A DNA stretch of 37,098 nt from NCBI GenBank assembly GCA_964471755.1, contig CAYYJM010000026.1, positions 1-37,098 on the forward strand, written 5' to 3'. The notes beneath the pieces are model-generated. The model was given only the letters and a program-made list of their open reading frames with translations. It had not been told where the DNA came from and did not search any database. Made by a program: the position numbers and the translations under genes. Of this stretch, positions 6,627 to 17,059 are shown one piece after another (the first letter of the stretch is position 1; every line of letters begins with the position of its first letter). The stretch comes from CAYYJM01 sp964471755 (lineage in GTDB: Bacteria; Planctomycetota; Planctomycetia; Gemmatales; Gemmataceae).

Positions 6627-8636
6627 GTGAGTTCACTCGAAGCGCCCCCCCAGCCGATTTCTCCCGCCGATCACCTTCCCGACCCCGGTGCCGGCCGGCT
6701 CGGCCCCTGGTGGTGGAACACCCTCCGCTCGTGGTTCGGGCTCCCCTGGCAGCGCCGGCTCGGCTGGGCGGCCCTGCAATTGCCGCGTATCCGTGGGTGG
6801 GAGAAGAAGTTCCACGCCGCCACCGAGGACGAGATTCTCCAGGTCGGCCTGCGCCTGCGAGGCCGCGCCCGCAATGGCGAATCGCTCGACCGTCTGTTGC
6901 CCGAGGCGTTCGGCCTGGCCTGTGTCGCCTGCTGGCGGACGCATCGGATGCGGCCCTTCGACGTGCAGATCGCCGCCGGCATCGTCCTGCACCGGAGCGG
7001 CCTGGCCGAGCTGGCCACCGGCGAGGGCAAAACTCTGTCCGCCGTCCTGCCGTCGTACCTGAACGCCCTGCCAGGCAAGGGCGTCCACGTCACCACGGTC
7101 AACGACTACCTGGCCCGCCGTGACGCCGAGTTCGTCCGGCCAATCCACAAGATGCTCGGCCTGACCGTCGGCGCGATTCAGCAGGGCCAGGGCGACCAGG
7201 ATCGGGCGGCGATGTATCGATCGGACATCACCTACGGCACCGCGGCCGAGTTCGGCTTCGACTTCCTGCGGGATCGGCTCAAGCTCGCCGGCCAGCGCGG
7301 CGGCGAAGCTCCGTTCTGGGCTCCGTGGACCGGCGGCAGTGCGGCACCGCTCGATCCCCGCGTCCAGCGTGCCGAACACTACTACGCCCTGGTCGATGAG
7401 GCCGACAATATCTTCATCGACGAGGCTCGCACACCGCTCATCATCGCCAGTCCGACCCGGCCGGCGACCGAGGCGGAGTGCCTGGTCTTCCGCTGGGCCA
7501 ATGGCGTCGCGCTACAGATGAAGCACGAGGAACACTTTCGCTGGGAAGTCAAGAAGCAGAAGTTCGAGTTGACCGAGGCCGGTCGGCAACTGGTCCGCTG
7601 GTCCAACCCGCCGACCGGGACGACGGCCTCGGCGATGGACAAGCTCGTCGAGGCCGTCGAGCAGGCCGTCCACGCCCACTATCGCTTTCGCGTCGATCAG
7701 CAATACATGGTGGACAGGGGCAAGATCGTGCTGATCGACGAGGCGACCGGCCGACCGATGCCGGATCGGCACTGGCGTGAGGGGCTGCACCAGGCAGTCG
7801 AGGCGAAGGAGGGGGTGCAGATCACCAAGCCGACCGAACACGCGGCGCAGATCACCTTCCAGAGCTACTTTCGCCTGTACAAGAAGCTGTCCGGCATGAC
7901 AGGGACGGCGGCGACGAGTTGGTGGGAGATCTTCCGCGTCTACAAGCTCTGGGTGGTCAGGGTGCCGACGAATCGGCCGGTGCGACGCCAGGCCCTGCCG
8001 GATCGAGTTTTCCCGACCGAGAACGCCAAGTTCGACGCCGTGGTTGCCGAGGTGCAGCGCCTGATGGCCGAGGGGCGGGCGGTACTGATTGGCACGTCGT
8101 CGGTCGAGCGGTCGGAGAAGCTCAGCGCCAAGTTGAAGGCGGCGGGGATCGACCACAAGGTGCTGAACGCCCGGCATCACGAACACGAGGCGATGATCAT
8201 CTCGGAGGCGGGCCAGGGGCCGCGTGTGACGGTGGCGACGAACATGGCCGGCCGCGGCACGGACATCAAGCTGTCCGAGGCGGTCCTGAAGGCGGGCGGC
8301 CTGCACGTGCTGGGAACGGAACGGCACGAATCGCGACGAATCGACCGCCAACTGGAGGGTCGGGCGGGTCGGCAGGGCGATCCCGGATCGGCGCAGTTCT
8401 TCCTGTCGCTGGAAGACGCCCTGCTGGAGGGTCTCGGCCCGGCGCTGTACGCCTCGCTGAAGAAGCGCGGCCAGCGTGGCGGCAACAGTGACTGGGACCG
8501 GTATCAGCCACTGTTCGAGCGAGCCCAGGCGAAGGTCGAGAGGCGGCACTACATCTCGCGCATCGACCTGCTGAACCGCGAGCGCCGACGGCAGGAGATC
8601 CTCAAGGACCTGGCGGCCGATCCGTATGTAGATTGA
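6627..8636 (+). CDS. Accessory SecA-like preprotein translocase ATPase lacking the C-terminal linker
   Basis: A 669-residue SecA-family DEAD-type motor. It has Walker A ATGEGKT at residues 130-136 and Walker B/DEAD region VDEADNIFIDEARTPLIIA. The preprotein cross-linking insertion ends in VLIDEATGRPMPDRHW. The second motor domain has VATNMAGRGTDIKLSEA and EGRAGRQGDPGSAQFFLSLED. Housekeeping SecA is typically 800-900 residues or more. Here only about 75 residues follow the SLED motif, so most of the helical wing and the zinc-binding tail are missing. The GTG start has GGAGG 7 nt upstream. It stands alone between a divergent operon and a 359-bp gap, so it is probably a specialised paralogue and not the main SecA. 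Its cargo is not apparent. Confidence 0.85.
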   Translation: MSSLEAPPQPISPADHLPDPGAGRLGPWWWNTLRSWFGLPWQRRLGWAALQLPRIRGWEKKFHAATEDEILQVGLRLRGRARNGESLDRLLPEAFGLACVACWRTHRMRPFDVQIAAGIVLHRSGLAELATGEGKTLSAVLPSYLNALPGKGVHVTTVNDYLARRDAEFVRPIHKMLGLTVGAIQQGQGDQDRAAMYRSDITYGTAAEFGFDFLRDRLKLAGQRGGEAPFWAPWTGGSAAPLDPRVQRAEHYYALVDEADNIFIDEARTPLIIASPTRPATEAECLVFRWANGVALQMKHEEHFRWEVKKQKFELTEAGRQLVRWSNPPTGTTASAMDKLVEAVEQAVHAHYRFRVDQQYMVDRGKIVLIDEATGRPMPDRHWREGLHQAVEAKEGVQITKPTEHAAQITFQSYFRLYKKLSGMTGTAATSWWEIFRVYKLWVVRVPTNRPVRRQALPDRVFPTENAKFDAVVAEVQRLMAEGRAVLIGTSSVERSEKLSAKLKAAGIDHKVLNARHHEHEAMIISEAGQGPRVTVATNMAGRGTDIKLSEAVLKAGGLHVLGTERHESRRIDRQLEGRAGRQGDPGSAQFFLSLEDALLEGLGPALYASLKKRGQRGGNSDWDRYQPLFERAQAKVERRHYISRIDLLNRERRRQEILKDLAADPYVD

Positions 8637-8749
8637 CGGAGCCCGGTGCGCGAGCAAGGGGCGATCTCCTTCACGACGTGGTGAGGGCGGGATCAACCTT
8701 TCTTCTTTCCGAGGCCGCTGCGGGTGTATACGTCGATAATGCGTCGGCT

Positions 8750-8771
8750 GGCAGGGGCCTCGCCCCTTGCC
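8750..8771 (+). terminator. Candidate terminator hairpin downstream of the SecA-like gene
   Basis: GGCAGGGGC, a short CTC loop, and GCCCC-T-TGCC form a 9-bp stem with one bulged T. There is no clear T-run after it, so rho-independent termination is uncertain. It lies about 115 nt past the SecA-like stop. Confidence 0.35.
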
Positions 8772-8933
8772 GCAGACCACCTCGTCCCACGTGGCCTGCT
8801 CCCGGCTTTGGTAGGAGGCGCGACTCAGCAACGGCCCGCGATCGAATAGACAAAGCGGCTCCACTGACCAGCGGCGTCATCGTGCCGCTCGCTGTCCTCT
8901 GTACCTCCTCCAGGCAACAACACCGACGGCATC

Positions 8934-8962
8934 TTGACAGATTCGTCCGGGCCATCTCAAAT
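8934..8962 (+). promoter_or_regulatory. Candidate sigma70-type promoter of the signalling operon
   Basis: A perfect TTGACA (8934-8939) and TCAAAT (8957-8962, 4/6 to TATAAT) are separated by 17 nt. The site is about 34 nt upstream of the first operon start at 8996. It is the best promoter-like match found upstream of the nine-gene cluster. Confidence 0.5.
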
Positions 8963-8995
8963 GAAACGGCACTGACTTACATCGTGGAGAAGACC

Positions 8996-10582
<1,587 letters not shown>

Positions 10583-10592
10583 AGGAGTTGCC

Positions 10593-11642
10593 ATGTCGCT
10601 CACGCGCCTGATCTTCTACAGCGCCCTGCTGTCCGCCTGGGCCGCCCTGGTCGCCGCCCTGGTCGCCGAGTTCACGGTGCTGCGCGGCGGCTGGGTGCCC
10701 GAGGGGAGCGTGCAGACCGCGGTCATCGCCGCGCTCGTTGGCGGAGCGCTCGGAGCCGCGCTCAACCTGGTCGCCGGCCTGGGCGGCGGCTCCTGGCGTT
10801 TCGGCCGACTCGTGCCCGGCTTCCTCTTCGGAGCCCTCGGCGGGGCGCTGGGCGGCTGGCTGGGCAACGAACTGTTCCGCCTGCTCCCCTGGGCTCGCCT
10901 GCTCGGCTGGCTCGTCCTGGGACTCTGCGCCGGCGCGGTGGAGGGCCTTTCCGAACGTTCGGGCCGCAAGCTGCGGAACGGCCTGATCGGCGGGGCTCTC
11001 GGCGGTCTCGCTGGCGGTCTCCTCTTCGAGATCAGCACTCAGGTGTTGACCTCGCGCGGCAGTCTGTCGCTGCGGGTGACCGCCTTCGTTCTGCTCGGCC
11101 TGGCGATTGGCCTGCTGATCGGCTGGGTCCAGGTGATCCTCAAGGATGCCTGGATCACCGTCCTGGACGGCTACCGACCCGGCCGACAGTTGATTCTCAG
11201 CCGGGAGGCGACGGTTATCGGTCGGGCCGAACACGTCGCCCTGCCCCTGCTCGGCTCGCCGACCGTCGAGCATGAACACGTCTGCATTCGCCGCATGCCG
11301 AACGGGAGCTACGTCCTGGAGAATCTGCATGGCCGAGAGAACGTGCTGCTGAACAACAACCCCGTCGCGACGAGCGCACCGCTGAAACATGGCGACGTGA
11401 TCCGGGTCGGCTCGAACGCCATCCGCTTCGAGGAACGCCAGCGTTCGCCCGGTGACGCCGCCCCGTCACCGGACTCGCGCCCCATCCGGGCCACCACGCC
11501 AGTCACCACGCCACAGCCGCAGCCGCAACCGCAACGACCGACTCAGCCGTCCGTGCCGGCGAGGCAGTGTCCCGGTTGTGGTCCCAACATGCCCGGGCCG
11601 GTCGGCAAGCGGCGCTGCCTGGTCTGTCAACGCACCTACTGA
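10593..11642 (+). CDS. Glycine-rich six-TM protein with FHA domain and C-terminal zinc ribbon
   Basis: A 349-residue integral membrane protein. Residues about 1-190 contain roughly six hydrophobic, Gly/Ala-rich segments (glycine-zipper-like, e.g. GFLFGALGGALGGWLG). An FHA domain spans about 196-280: ILSREATVIGRAEHV, then the SPTVEHEHVCI strand, then LLNNNPV and LKHGDVIRVGSNAIRF. FHA domains bind phosphothreonine, so this is a likely reader of the operon's kinases. A Pro/Gln/Thr-rich linker leads to CPGCG...CLVC at about 326-345, a four-Cys zinc ribbon. The ribosome site is GGAG, and the gap to the preceding gene is 10 nt. Confidence 0.8.
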   Translation: MSLTRLIFYSALLSAWAALVAALVAEFTVLRGGWVPEGSVQTAVIAALVGGALGAALNLVAGLGGGSWRFGRLVPGFLFGALGGALGGWLGNELFRLLPWARLLGWLVLGLCAGAVEGLSERSGRKLRNGLIGGALGGLAGGLLFEISTQVLTSRGSLSLRVTAFVLLGLAIGLLIGWVQVILKDAWITVLDGYRPGRQLILSREATVIGRAEHVALPLLGSPTVEHEHVCIRRMPNGSYVLENLHGRENVLLNNNPVATSAPLKHGDVIRVGSNAIRFEERQRSPGDAAPSPDSRPIRATTPVTTPQPQPQPQRPTQPSVPARQCPGCGPNMPGPVGKRRCLVCQRTY

Positions 11643-11666
11643 GCGAACCTCGGCGATGGTGGCCTC

Positions 11667-13481
11667 ATGTCCTCGCGTCGTGCCCTGATCGTGCTGCTCG
11701 CCCTGTCTGGTCTGGCCCTCGCCCTGTCGCTGGAGCCGGCCCGGATTCGCCTGGACACGCTCCGGGCCGACTGGCTCCAGGCCCGTCTACGCGGCTACCA
11801 GACCGAGAGCGAGCTGGCCGGCCGTCGTCAGTGGTACAGTCTTCTCGCCGCCTACGTCGAGGCCCAGCCGAGACGTCAGCCGGCGCACGACTCGCCGCGC
11901 CGGGAGGAACTCGGCAACGAGTGGGCCACCCTCAACCGGATCATCGAGGGCAGTTCGACGTTCCGCAGATTGGCGGACGCCTGGAACAAGCTGGACGGGC
12001 CATCGATCTCGGGACCGGACGCTCCGGGGAACTCCGACCGGGCCGAACGCCTGGAGCGGCTCGAACAGACCCGCCTGGCCCTGCTCGAGGCGGCAGTCCG
12101 GAAGGAGAGCCAGGCCGGCCGGGATCTGTTTCGCGTGGGGCCGGATCTGACGCTAGAAGCGATCCCGGCCAGCGGATTCTGGCCGATCGATAGCTCCCTT
12201 CTGCGCCTGGCCCTGGCGGTCGGCCTGCTGCTGGCGGCAGGCGGCGTCCTCTGCTGGAGCCTCGTCCATCGCTGGATCCGTCGGCACTACCGGGCTCTGG
12301 ATCGCTCGGGTCGGAACGTCGTGCTGCTGGCCGTCGTGCTGATCCTCGTCGGCTGGCTGCTGGTGGAGGGCTGTCTCGCCGGCTGGCTCTGGGGCGCGGG
12401 CCGAACGCTGGTTCATCTGCCGGAGCCGCAGCGTGCGAATCTGCGGCTGGCGGTGATTCTCCGGAGCGAGGTGGCTCGCCTCAACCGTGGCAGCCGCGAG
12501 CAACTTCGCGAGATCGAGCGCCTGAAGGAGCAAACGCGCGAACTGGCCCAGCAGGCCCTGTCGAACCTCGAATCGGTGAAGCGCGTGCAGACCGCCGCCC
12601 TCGAACGGCTGGAGCAGCGCGAGGTCGAGCGAGGACGGCAGGTCGCCTTGCAGGAGTTCGGCAAGAAGGCCCTGGAGTCGCTCCGGGAAGCGGAGACGAC
12701 GTTCCATTCGGCCGCTCCGCCCGCGACGCGGCCGCTGCCCCTCCTGCCAGCGGTGATATTGGCCGTGGGCATGGCTCTGCCCCTGGTCGTGGCCATCGGC
12801 CGATGGGGCAGGCCGCGATTCGACGTGGCTTTGCTCGGAGTCCCGGACAGCGGCACGACACGACTCGCGGACGAGAAGGACCCGGAGAGCTGGACATTCA
12901 CCGAACCGGGCTCGCTGCCCGAGCGGACGCGAATCCACCTCGTCAACCTCGGCGGCGACGACTCGCGCAGCCAGGCCAGCCCATTCCGGCCGGCTGGCGT
13001 GATCCTGTTTCTGGATCCAACTCAGGCTGCCGCCGAGCAGCGCGATCAGCTGGTCGCCTGGCACACGGATCTCTGTCGTCGATTCGGCCTGCGCCCGGGC
13101 CGATCCGTCGGTCGTCCGGTGGCGGTCTGCCTGGCGAACCTGGACCGACTCGCCTCGGACACCCTGTTCGGTTCCGCCAGCGTGGCCTGGCTCGATCGCC
13201 TGCGAGAGACGGAAACGCTGCCCACCTGGATTGACCGGGCCCGGGCGCGGTCGCGGCTCGTCGAGGAGGTTCTCTGCCTGCTGCTGCCGGGCTGGCCGGA
13301 TCCACAGCAGACGCTGGAAGAGTTCTTCGGTCAGGGCAACATCCTCTTCGTTCCGCTGGTCGAGCCGGCCCGGACGCTGGCGCGGAATGACGCGCTGATT
13401 GACCCGGTGAAATGGCTCCTGTACTGTCGAGGTTATCGCGTGGAGTCGGCGGACACCAGCGCAGGAGAGCCCCAGTCATGA
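11667..13481 (+). CDS. Multi-TM coiled-coil protein with degenerate P-loop-like C-terminal domain
   Basis: A 604-residue membrane protein of unknown family. It has an N-terminal hydrophobic segment (residues about 4-20), two more at about 174-200 and 217-243, then a charged coiled coil at about 270-340 and a fourth membrane segment at about 357-378. The C-terminal 220 residues begin VALLGVPDSGTTRL, where a P-loop would have GxxxxGK[ST]; the Lys is absent. VILFLDPTQAAA and CLANLDRL then sit where Walker B and NKxD-like motifs of a GTPase fold would be. This suggests a GTPase-derived, possibly inactive scaffold; that is inference. It overlaps the kinase start by ATGA, so the two are probably made together. 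Confidence 0.68.
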   Translation: MSSRRALIVLLALSGLALALSLEPARIRLDTLRADWLQARLRGYQTESELAGRRQWYSLLAAYVEAQPRRQPAHDSPRREELGNEWATLNRIIEGSSTFRRLADAWNKLDGPSISGPDAPGNSDRAERLERLEQTRLALLEAAVRKESQAGRDLFRVGPDLTLEAIPASGFWPIDSSLLRLALAVGLLLAAGGVLCWSLVHRWIRRHYRALDRSGRNVVLLAVVLILVGWLLVEGCLAGWLWGAGRTLVHLPEPQRANLRLAVILRSEVARLNRGSREQLREIERLKEQTRELAQQALSNLESVKRVQTAALERLEQREVERGRQVALQEFGKKALESLREAETTFHSAAPPATRPLPLLPAVILAVGMALPLVVAIGRWGRPRFDVALLGVPDSGTTRLADEKDPESWTFTEPGSLPERTRIHLVNLGGDDSRSQASPFRPAGVILFLDPTQAAAEQRDQLVAWHTDLCRRFGLRPGRSVGRPVAVCLANLDRLASDTLFGSASVAWLDRLRETETLPTWIDRARARSRLVEEVLCLLLPGWPDPQQTLEEFFGQGNILFVPLVEPARTLARNDALIDPVKWLLYCRGYRVESADTSAGEPQS

Positions 13482-15745
13482 GTTCGGCAGCCACCTGGCC
13501 ACAGGTCACCGATTTCGTGAACGCCTTGCAGAAGCCGGCGGAGGCGTTTCACGACCCGGCCCTGAAGGCGAGTACGATTCCGACGCAGGGCAAGGACCGA
13601 TTCGGTCGTCCGCGACCGCGTACCGGGTCGTTCGCCGCCGTCTTTCGGCTGATGGTCAACGGTCAGCCACGGGCCCTGCGCGTCTACCGCTCGCCGGTCC
13701 ACGCCAGCTGGAGCGGCGATCATTACCGCGGTCTGAGCCAGCACTTTCGCCACCAGCGTCGGCCGAACTGCCTGGTCCATTTCCACTACGACGACGAGGG
13801 CATCCAGATCCAGGGGCGGAACTATCCGACGCTGATCATGGACTGGGTCGATGGTGTCACGCTGGACGGCTGGGTGCGGACGAAGCTGGAGGAAGGCGAC
13901 GCCGTCGCAGTCGGCCAGATGGCCGGGCGCTGGTCCGACACGGTCGCCGAGATGAAACGCGAGCAGCTGACGCACGGCGACCTGCAACACGGCAACATCA
14001 TGGTCGTCGGTGATGCGCTCCGGCTGGTTGATTACGACGGCCTGTGGCTCCCTGCTCTGGGCGACCGCCCCGCTCCGGAGGCCGGGTTGCCGGCCTATCA
14101 GCATCCGCGACGCGGTGACGGCCAGCCTCAGTCGGCACATCTCGATGACTTCTCGGCCTGGCTGATCTTGCTCAGTCTGCACGCCCTGGCCGCCGAGCCC
14201 GATCTGTGGCGAGAGTTCCGCGACGAGCGCAATCACGACAACCTGCTCTTTCAGGAGGAGGATCTCCGGCAGCACGAGCAATCGCCGCTCTGGCCGCGGC
14301 TGGCTCGCTCTCCCGACGGGCGAGTCCGCCAACTCGCGGAGCAGCTTCGCCGTGACCTCGATCATCCCTTCGACCACGGGACGCGGTTTCTCGTTGCCGA
14401 TCCGTGCGAGCCGCTGCGTCGGTCGTGGCAGGCCGGCAACCGGAACTGGGGCGTCCTCTACGAACTGGCGGCCAACCTGCCTCGGAGCGGGATACCGGCC
14501 GACCTGCAAGACGTGGTCGTCGAGATCGATCTTCGGTTCCACGCTCTGGTCCGGTTGCGGAACGCACTGAACCGGATCCCGGCGGACCCACGGGCGATCC
14601 TCGAGGCGTACGAGGAACGCTGGCTTGCCGACCGTCCCGAGTGTGCGGTGCTGATCCAGCAGGTTGAGCGAGCCCGGCGTCAGATCGAAGGCCAGGAACA
14701 GCAGCAGCGTCAGGCGGAGCAGGCCCGGCGAGATCAGGCGGCCGAGGATCTGCGTGCCGCCCTCGCGGTGGCTCCCCGCTCGGATCGTCGCCTCGTGGCC
14801 GCGTTTCAGGCCTACCTGGACGCCGGCGGGCCGCCACCGACGGGCGAATCGCTGGCAGCCTGCGAGCAGGCCCGAGCCCGAAGTCGGTGCCTGGACGTAC
14901 TGGAGGTTCCACCCGCTGGCCTGGCCCTGGACGAACTCGACCGCTGGTGGGTCGCCGCCTGGGACGAACCGCTCCTGGCCGACTGTGCCGACGCCGCACC
15001 GCATCGCACGCGATATCAGGCCGCCCGTGAACGGCTGCGTTGCTGGGAGCAGATCGAACGGGCCCTGGCCGACCGCAACGGGACCGGCCTGGCCGACGCT
15101 CTCGCCTGGGACTGGCTGCCGACCTATCCCCCGGCCGCGGCACGCTGGCCGGAGATCGAGTCGCGGGCGCAACGGGGTGTCCGACTTGAGGCCCTGCGTA
15201 CGGCCCTGGCCAGCGACGACCGAACCCGGATTCTCGGCGAACTGGAGGCGGATCTGTCGTTACTGGCCGAGTCTGGCCTGTTCAGCAATCCGCGTCTGCG
15301 ACAACGGATCGTCCAGCTTGTGCGTCAGCGCTGGTCGGAGGTGACCGTCGCACGTGGCGGCCTGGTTCTGGAACCGGACGGCGCGACCCGCCTGCGTCTG
15401 CGCTGGAGCTGGAACTGGCCGAGTTTCGGTCAGGTGCGGAAGTGTCTCATCGCTGTCAGTTCCGAGGGCAACCTCGATCTACCTCCCGGAGTCGAGCAGG
15501 GCGGCTGCCTGGCTCCTACGGAACAGAACTGCCCGGATGGGAGTCTCGTTCTGCCCCGGCCGCGAAGGACGACCGTGGTCGTGACGCTCTGGCCCGTTCT
15601 GGTCGTCGAGGGAAACGAGGTGGCGGGCCGCCCGTGTCAGCTTGACGTGAAGCGTCCCGGGCCGATGACGCTGCCGAACCGGATCGTTTCGCGGCCCGGT
15701 TGGCTGACGGGGATGATCGAACGCTGGCTCGGCCTCGCGGACTGA
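13478..15745 (+). CDS. Atypical protein kinase with helical C-terminal extension (YegI/TerY-P-triad type)
   Basis: A 755-residue protein with an N-terminal kinase-like domain (about 45-290). The glycine-loop equivalent is RTGSFAAVFR (48-57). The strand-3 motif reads ALRVY, with Arg68 where the ATP-binding Lys is expected. The catalytic loop HGDLQHGN is at 166-173 and DYDG at 185-188 replaces DFG. HGDxQxGN loops are typical of kinases in TerY-P and YegI-YegK-YegL triads, which pair a kinase with a PP2C and a vWA protein; both occur 3 genes downstream. Residues about 395-450 form an Arg/Gln-rich coiled coil, followed by helical and beta-rich parts of unknown role. The start overlaps the preceding stop (ATGA), with GGAG at 13464-13467. 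Activity is plausible but untested because of the Lys-to-Arg change. Confidence 0.78.
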   Translation: MSSAATWPQVTDFVNALQKPAEAFHDPALKASTIPTQGKDRFGRPRPRTGSFAAVFRLMVNGQPRALRVYRSPVHASWSGDHYRGLSQHFRHQRRPNCLVHFHYDDEGIQIQGRNYPTLIMDWVDGVTLDGWVRTKLEEGDAVAVGQMAGRWSDTVAEMKREQLTHGDLQHGNIMVVGDALRLVDYDGLWLPALGDRPAPEAGLPAYQHPRRGDGQPQSAHLDDFSAWLILLSLHALAAEPDLWREFRDERNHDNLLFQEEDLRQHEQSPLWPRLARSPDGRVRQLAEQLRRDLDHPFDHGTRFLVADPCEPLRRSWQAGNRNWGVLYELAANLPRSGIPADLQDVVVEIDLRFHALVRLRNALNRIPADPRAILEAYEERWLADRPECAVLIQQVERARRQIEGQEQQQRQAEQARRDQAAEDLRAALAVAPRSDRRLVAAFQAYLDAGGPPPTGESLAACEQARARSRCLDVLEVPPAGLALDELDRWWVAAWDEPLLADCADAAPHRTRYQAARERLRCWEQIERALADRNGTGLADALAWDWLPTYPPAAARWPEIESRAQRGVRLEALRTALASDDRTRILGELEADLSLLAESGLFSNPRLRQRIVQLVRQRWSEVTVARGGLVLEPDGATRLRLRWSWNWPSFGQVRKCLIAVSSEGNLDLPPGVEQGGCLAPTEQNCPDGSLVLPRPRRTTVVVTLWPVLVVEGNEVAGRPCQLDVKRPGPMTLPNRIVSRPGWLTGMIERWLGLAD

Positions 15746-15772
15746 TCCGGGGCCCGATCGGGAGGATGGCTC

Positions 15773-17026
15773 ATGTTCTCGCGATACCTGCTGTTCCTGC
15801 TCGCTGGCGTGCCATTGGCCCTGCTGTGTCTACCCGTCGTCGATGGGGACGTGGTAGCCGCGCCGCAGGGACTACTTACCGCCGAGGACCGGACCCGACT
15901 GGCCTCGGCCGGGGAGGCGGTCCTCTCGACATCGTCCATCGCGCAGTTATTCGAGCGAGCAGCCGACGACCAGCAGAAACTGGAAGCCTTCCGCCAGGCC
16001 TACCAGGCCGGTCAGCAGGTGGCGGGCGGATCACTGAACGATGCCCTGTTCCAGGACGCGCTACAGGTGCGCGGACAGGAGATCCGACTCCTGGATCGCA
16101 TTCGACGCGGTCTTTGCTCCACGGCGGACGTGATCGAGTACGAGAAGTCACCCGACCCTGCGAAGAACCCGACTCTCCGCCAGGTGGCAGCGAACGTGAA
16201 AGTCGTTCTTGCCCAGGCCGAAGCGCGGCGGATGGTTATTCGTGAGTGTGTGAGTCGGGCTATAACGACGAAGGATCTGTCCGACCTCGCCATCACCGGA
16301 CAGGGCCAGTGCAACGCCGCGCTGACCCGGTTGAACCCGGTTGTATTCCCGGCGTTACCGGTCTTCGGAGAGATGCAACGTTCTCTTGAATCGGTGCGGG
16401 CTTCTTGGAAGTCAACCGACGAAATCTTCACGCGGATGAAGGACGCGAACTTGCCCGGTGAGCGCCTCGCTGTCCTCGGAGACTGTGCATTGAATTACTC
16501 CGGCGTCGATGGTCCGATCCGAGCCCTGGCCCAGTTAGCTGCCTCCGCGCTCTGCGTCCGTGAGTTTCCCATCGAAAAATTCCCACTCGAAGCCACGGTT
16601 CTGTTGAACGGAATCGAGACCGATCGATCGAAACTGCGGATCAAACAGAAAGGGAAGGAGACCTGGGTTTCACTGGCTGGGAAGGACATGGACGAGTTCC
16701 GCTACGACGCAGTGAAGAAGAGCGGCGAGATTCTGGCCGTCGAAGTGAAAACCAACACGAACGAAGCGGAGTATTCCGCAAGTTCCGTGGACTTGAAACC
16801 GACGCGACTCAGCACCGCGAGTCATCGTTACAACAGCCTGCGTGCCGTGGTGATGGCTCCGACCGGCAGAGCCTCCTGGACGATGAAACACCGTGGCCAA
16901 CTGGAAGACCAACTCGCCCGGATCACCGTTCGTGACGGAGAACTCCGCCCGGAGTTGGCTCGACTGATTGACTTCGTGAGGATACTGATCTCACCCAAAT
17001 ACCGAACGATCTTCTTTTCGTCCTGA
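15773..17026 (+). CDS. Exported hypothetical protein
   Basis: A 417-residue protein of no recognised family. Residues about 1-31 look like a signal peptide or N-terminal anchor (YLLFLLAGVPLALLCLPVV), without a convincing lipobox. The rest is mostly charged and helical, with some beta-rich sequence around EATVLLNGIETDRSKLRIKQ. GGAGG at 15761-15765 fixes the start. It sits between the atypical kinase and the vWA gene with 27- and 33-nt gaps, so it is part of the operon and may be a sensor or substrate outside the membrane. By eye its base composition is less GC-rich than the first four operon genes. Confidence 0.65.
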   Translation: MFSRYLLFLLAGVPLALLCLPVVDGDVVAAPQGLLTAEDRTRLASAGEAVLSTSSIAQLFERAADDQQKLEAFRQAYQAGQQVAGGSLNDALFQDALQVRGQEIRLLDRIRRGLCSTADVIEYEKSPDPAKNPTLRQVAANVKVVLAQAEARRMVIRECVSRAITTKDLSDLAITGQGQCNAALTRLNPVVFPALPVFGEMQRSLESVRASWKSTDEIFTRMKDANLPGERLAVLGDCALNYSGVDGPIRALAQLAASALCVREFPIEKFPLEATVLLNGIETDRSKLRIKQKGKETWVSLAGKDMDEFRYDAVKKSGEILAVEVKTNTNEAEYSASSVDLKPTRLSTASHRYNSLRAVVMAPTGRASWTMKHRGQLEDQLARITVRDGELRPELARLIDFVRILISPKYRTIFFSS

Positions 17027-17059
17027 CTCGAACGACTGCCGATTGGCGAAAGGGTTCCC

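Larger units (their letters stand above)
8637..8995. other. Intergenic region ahead of the 20-kb operon
   Basis: This 359-bp stretch has open frames, but none with family-like sequence or a ribosome site. It holds an imperfect GC-rich hairpin (8750-8771, GGCAGGGGC / GCCCCTTGCC) that could end the SecA-like transcript, and a promoter-like site at 8934-8962. No tRNA or other RNA was recognised. Confidence 0.55.

Noticed and set aside
7512..8864. 450-codon minus-strand open frame opposite the SecA-like gene
   Set aside because: It is antisense to conserved motor motifs and extends into intergenic sequence without a ribosome site or domains.
8633..8995. N-terminal extension of the Pro-rich membrane protein back to 8633
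   Set aside because: The sequence is low-quality Arg/Pro-rich translation overlapping the SecA-like stop, while a good ribosome site and a promoter-like site precede the ATG at 8996.
13433..15172. 579-codon minus-strand open frame opposite the atypical kinase
   Set aside because: It is a shadow of a gene with clear kinase motifs, and the translation has no recognisable domain.
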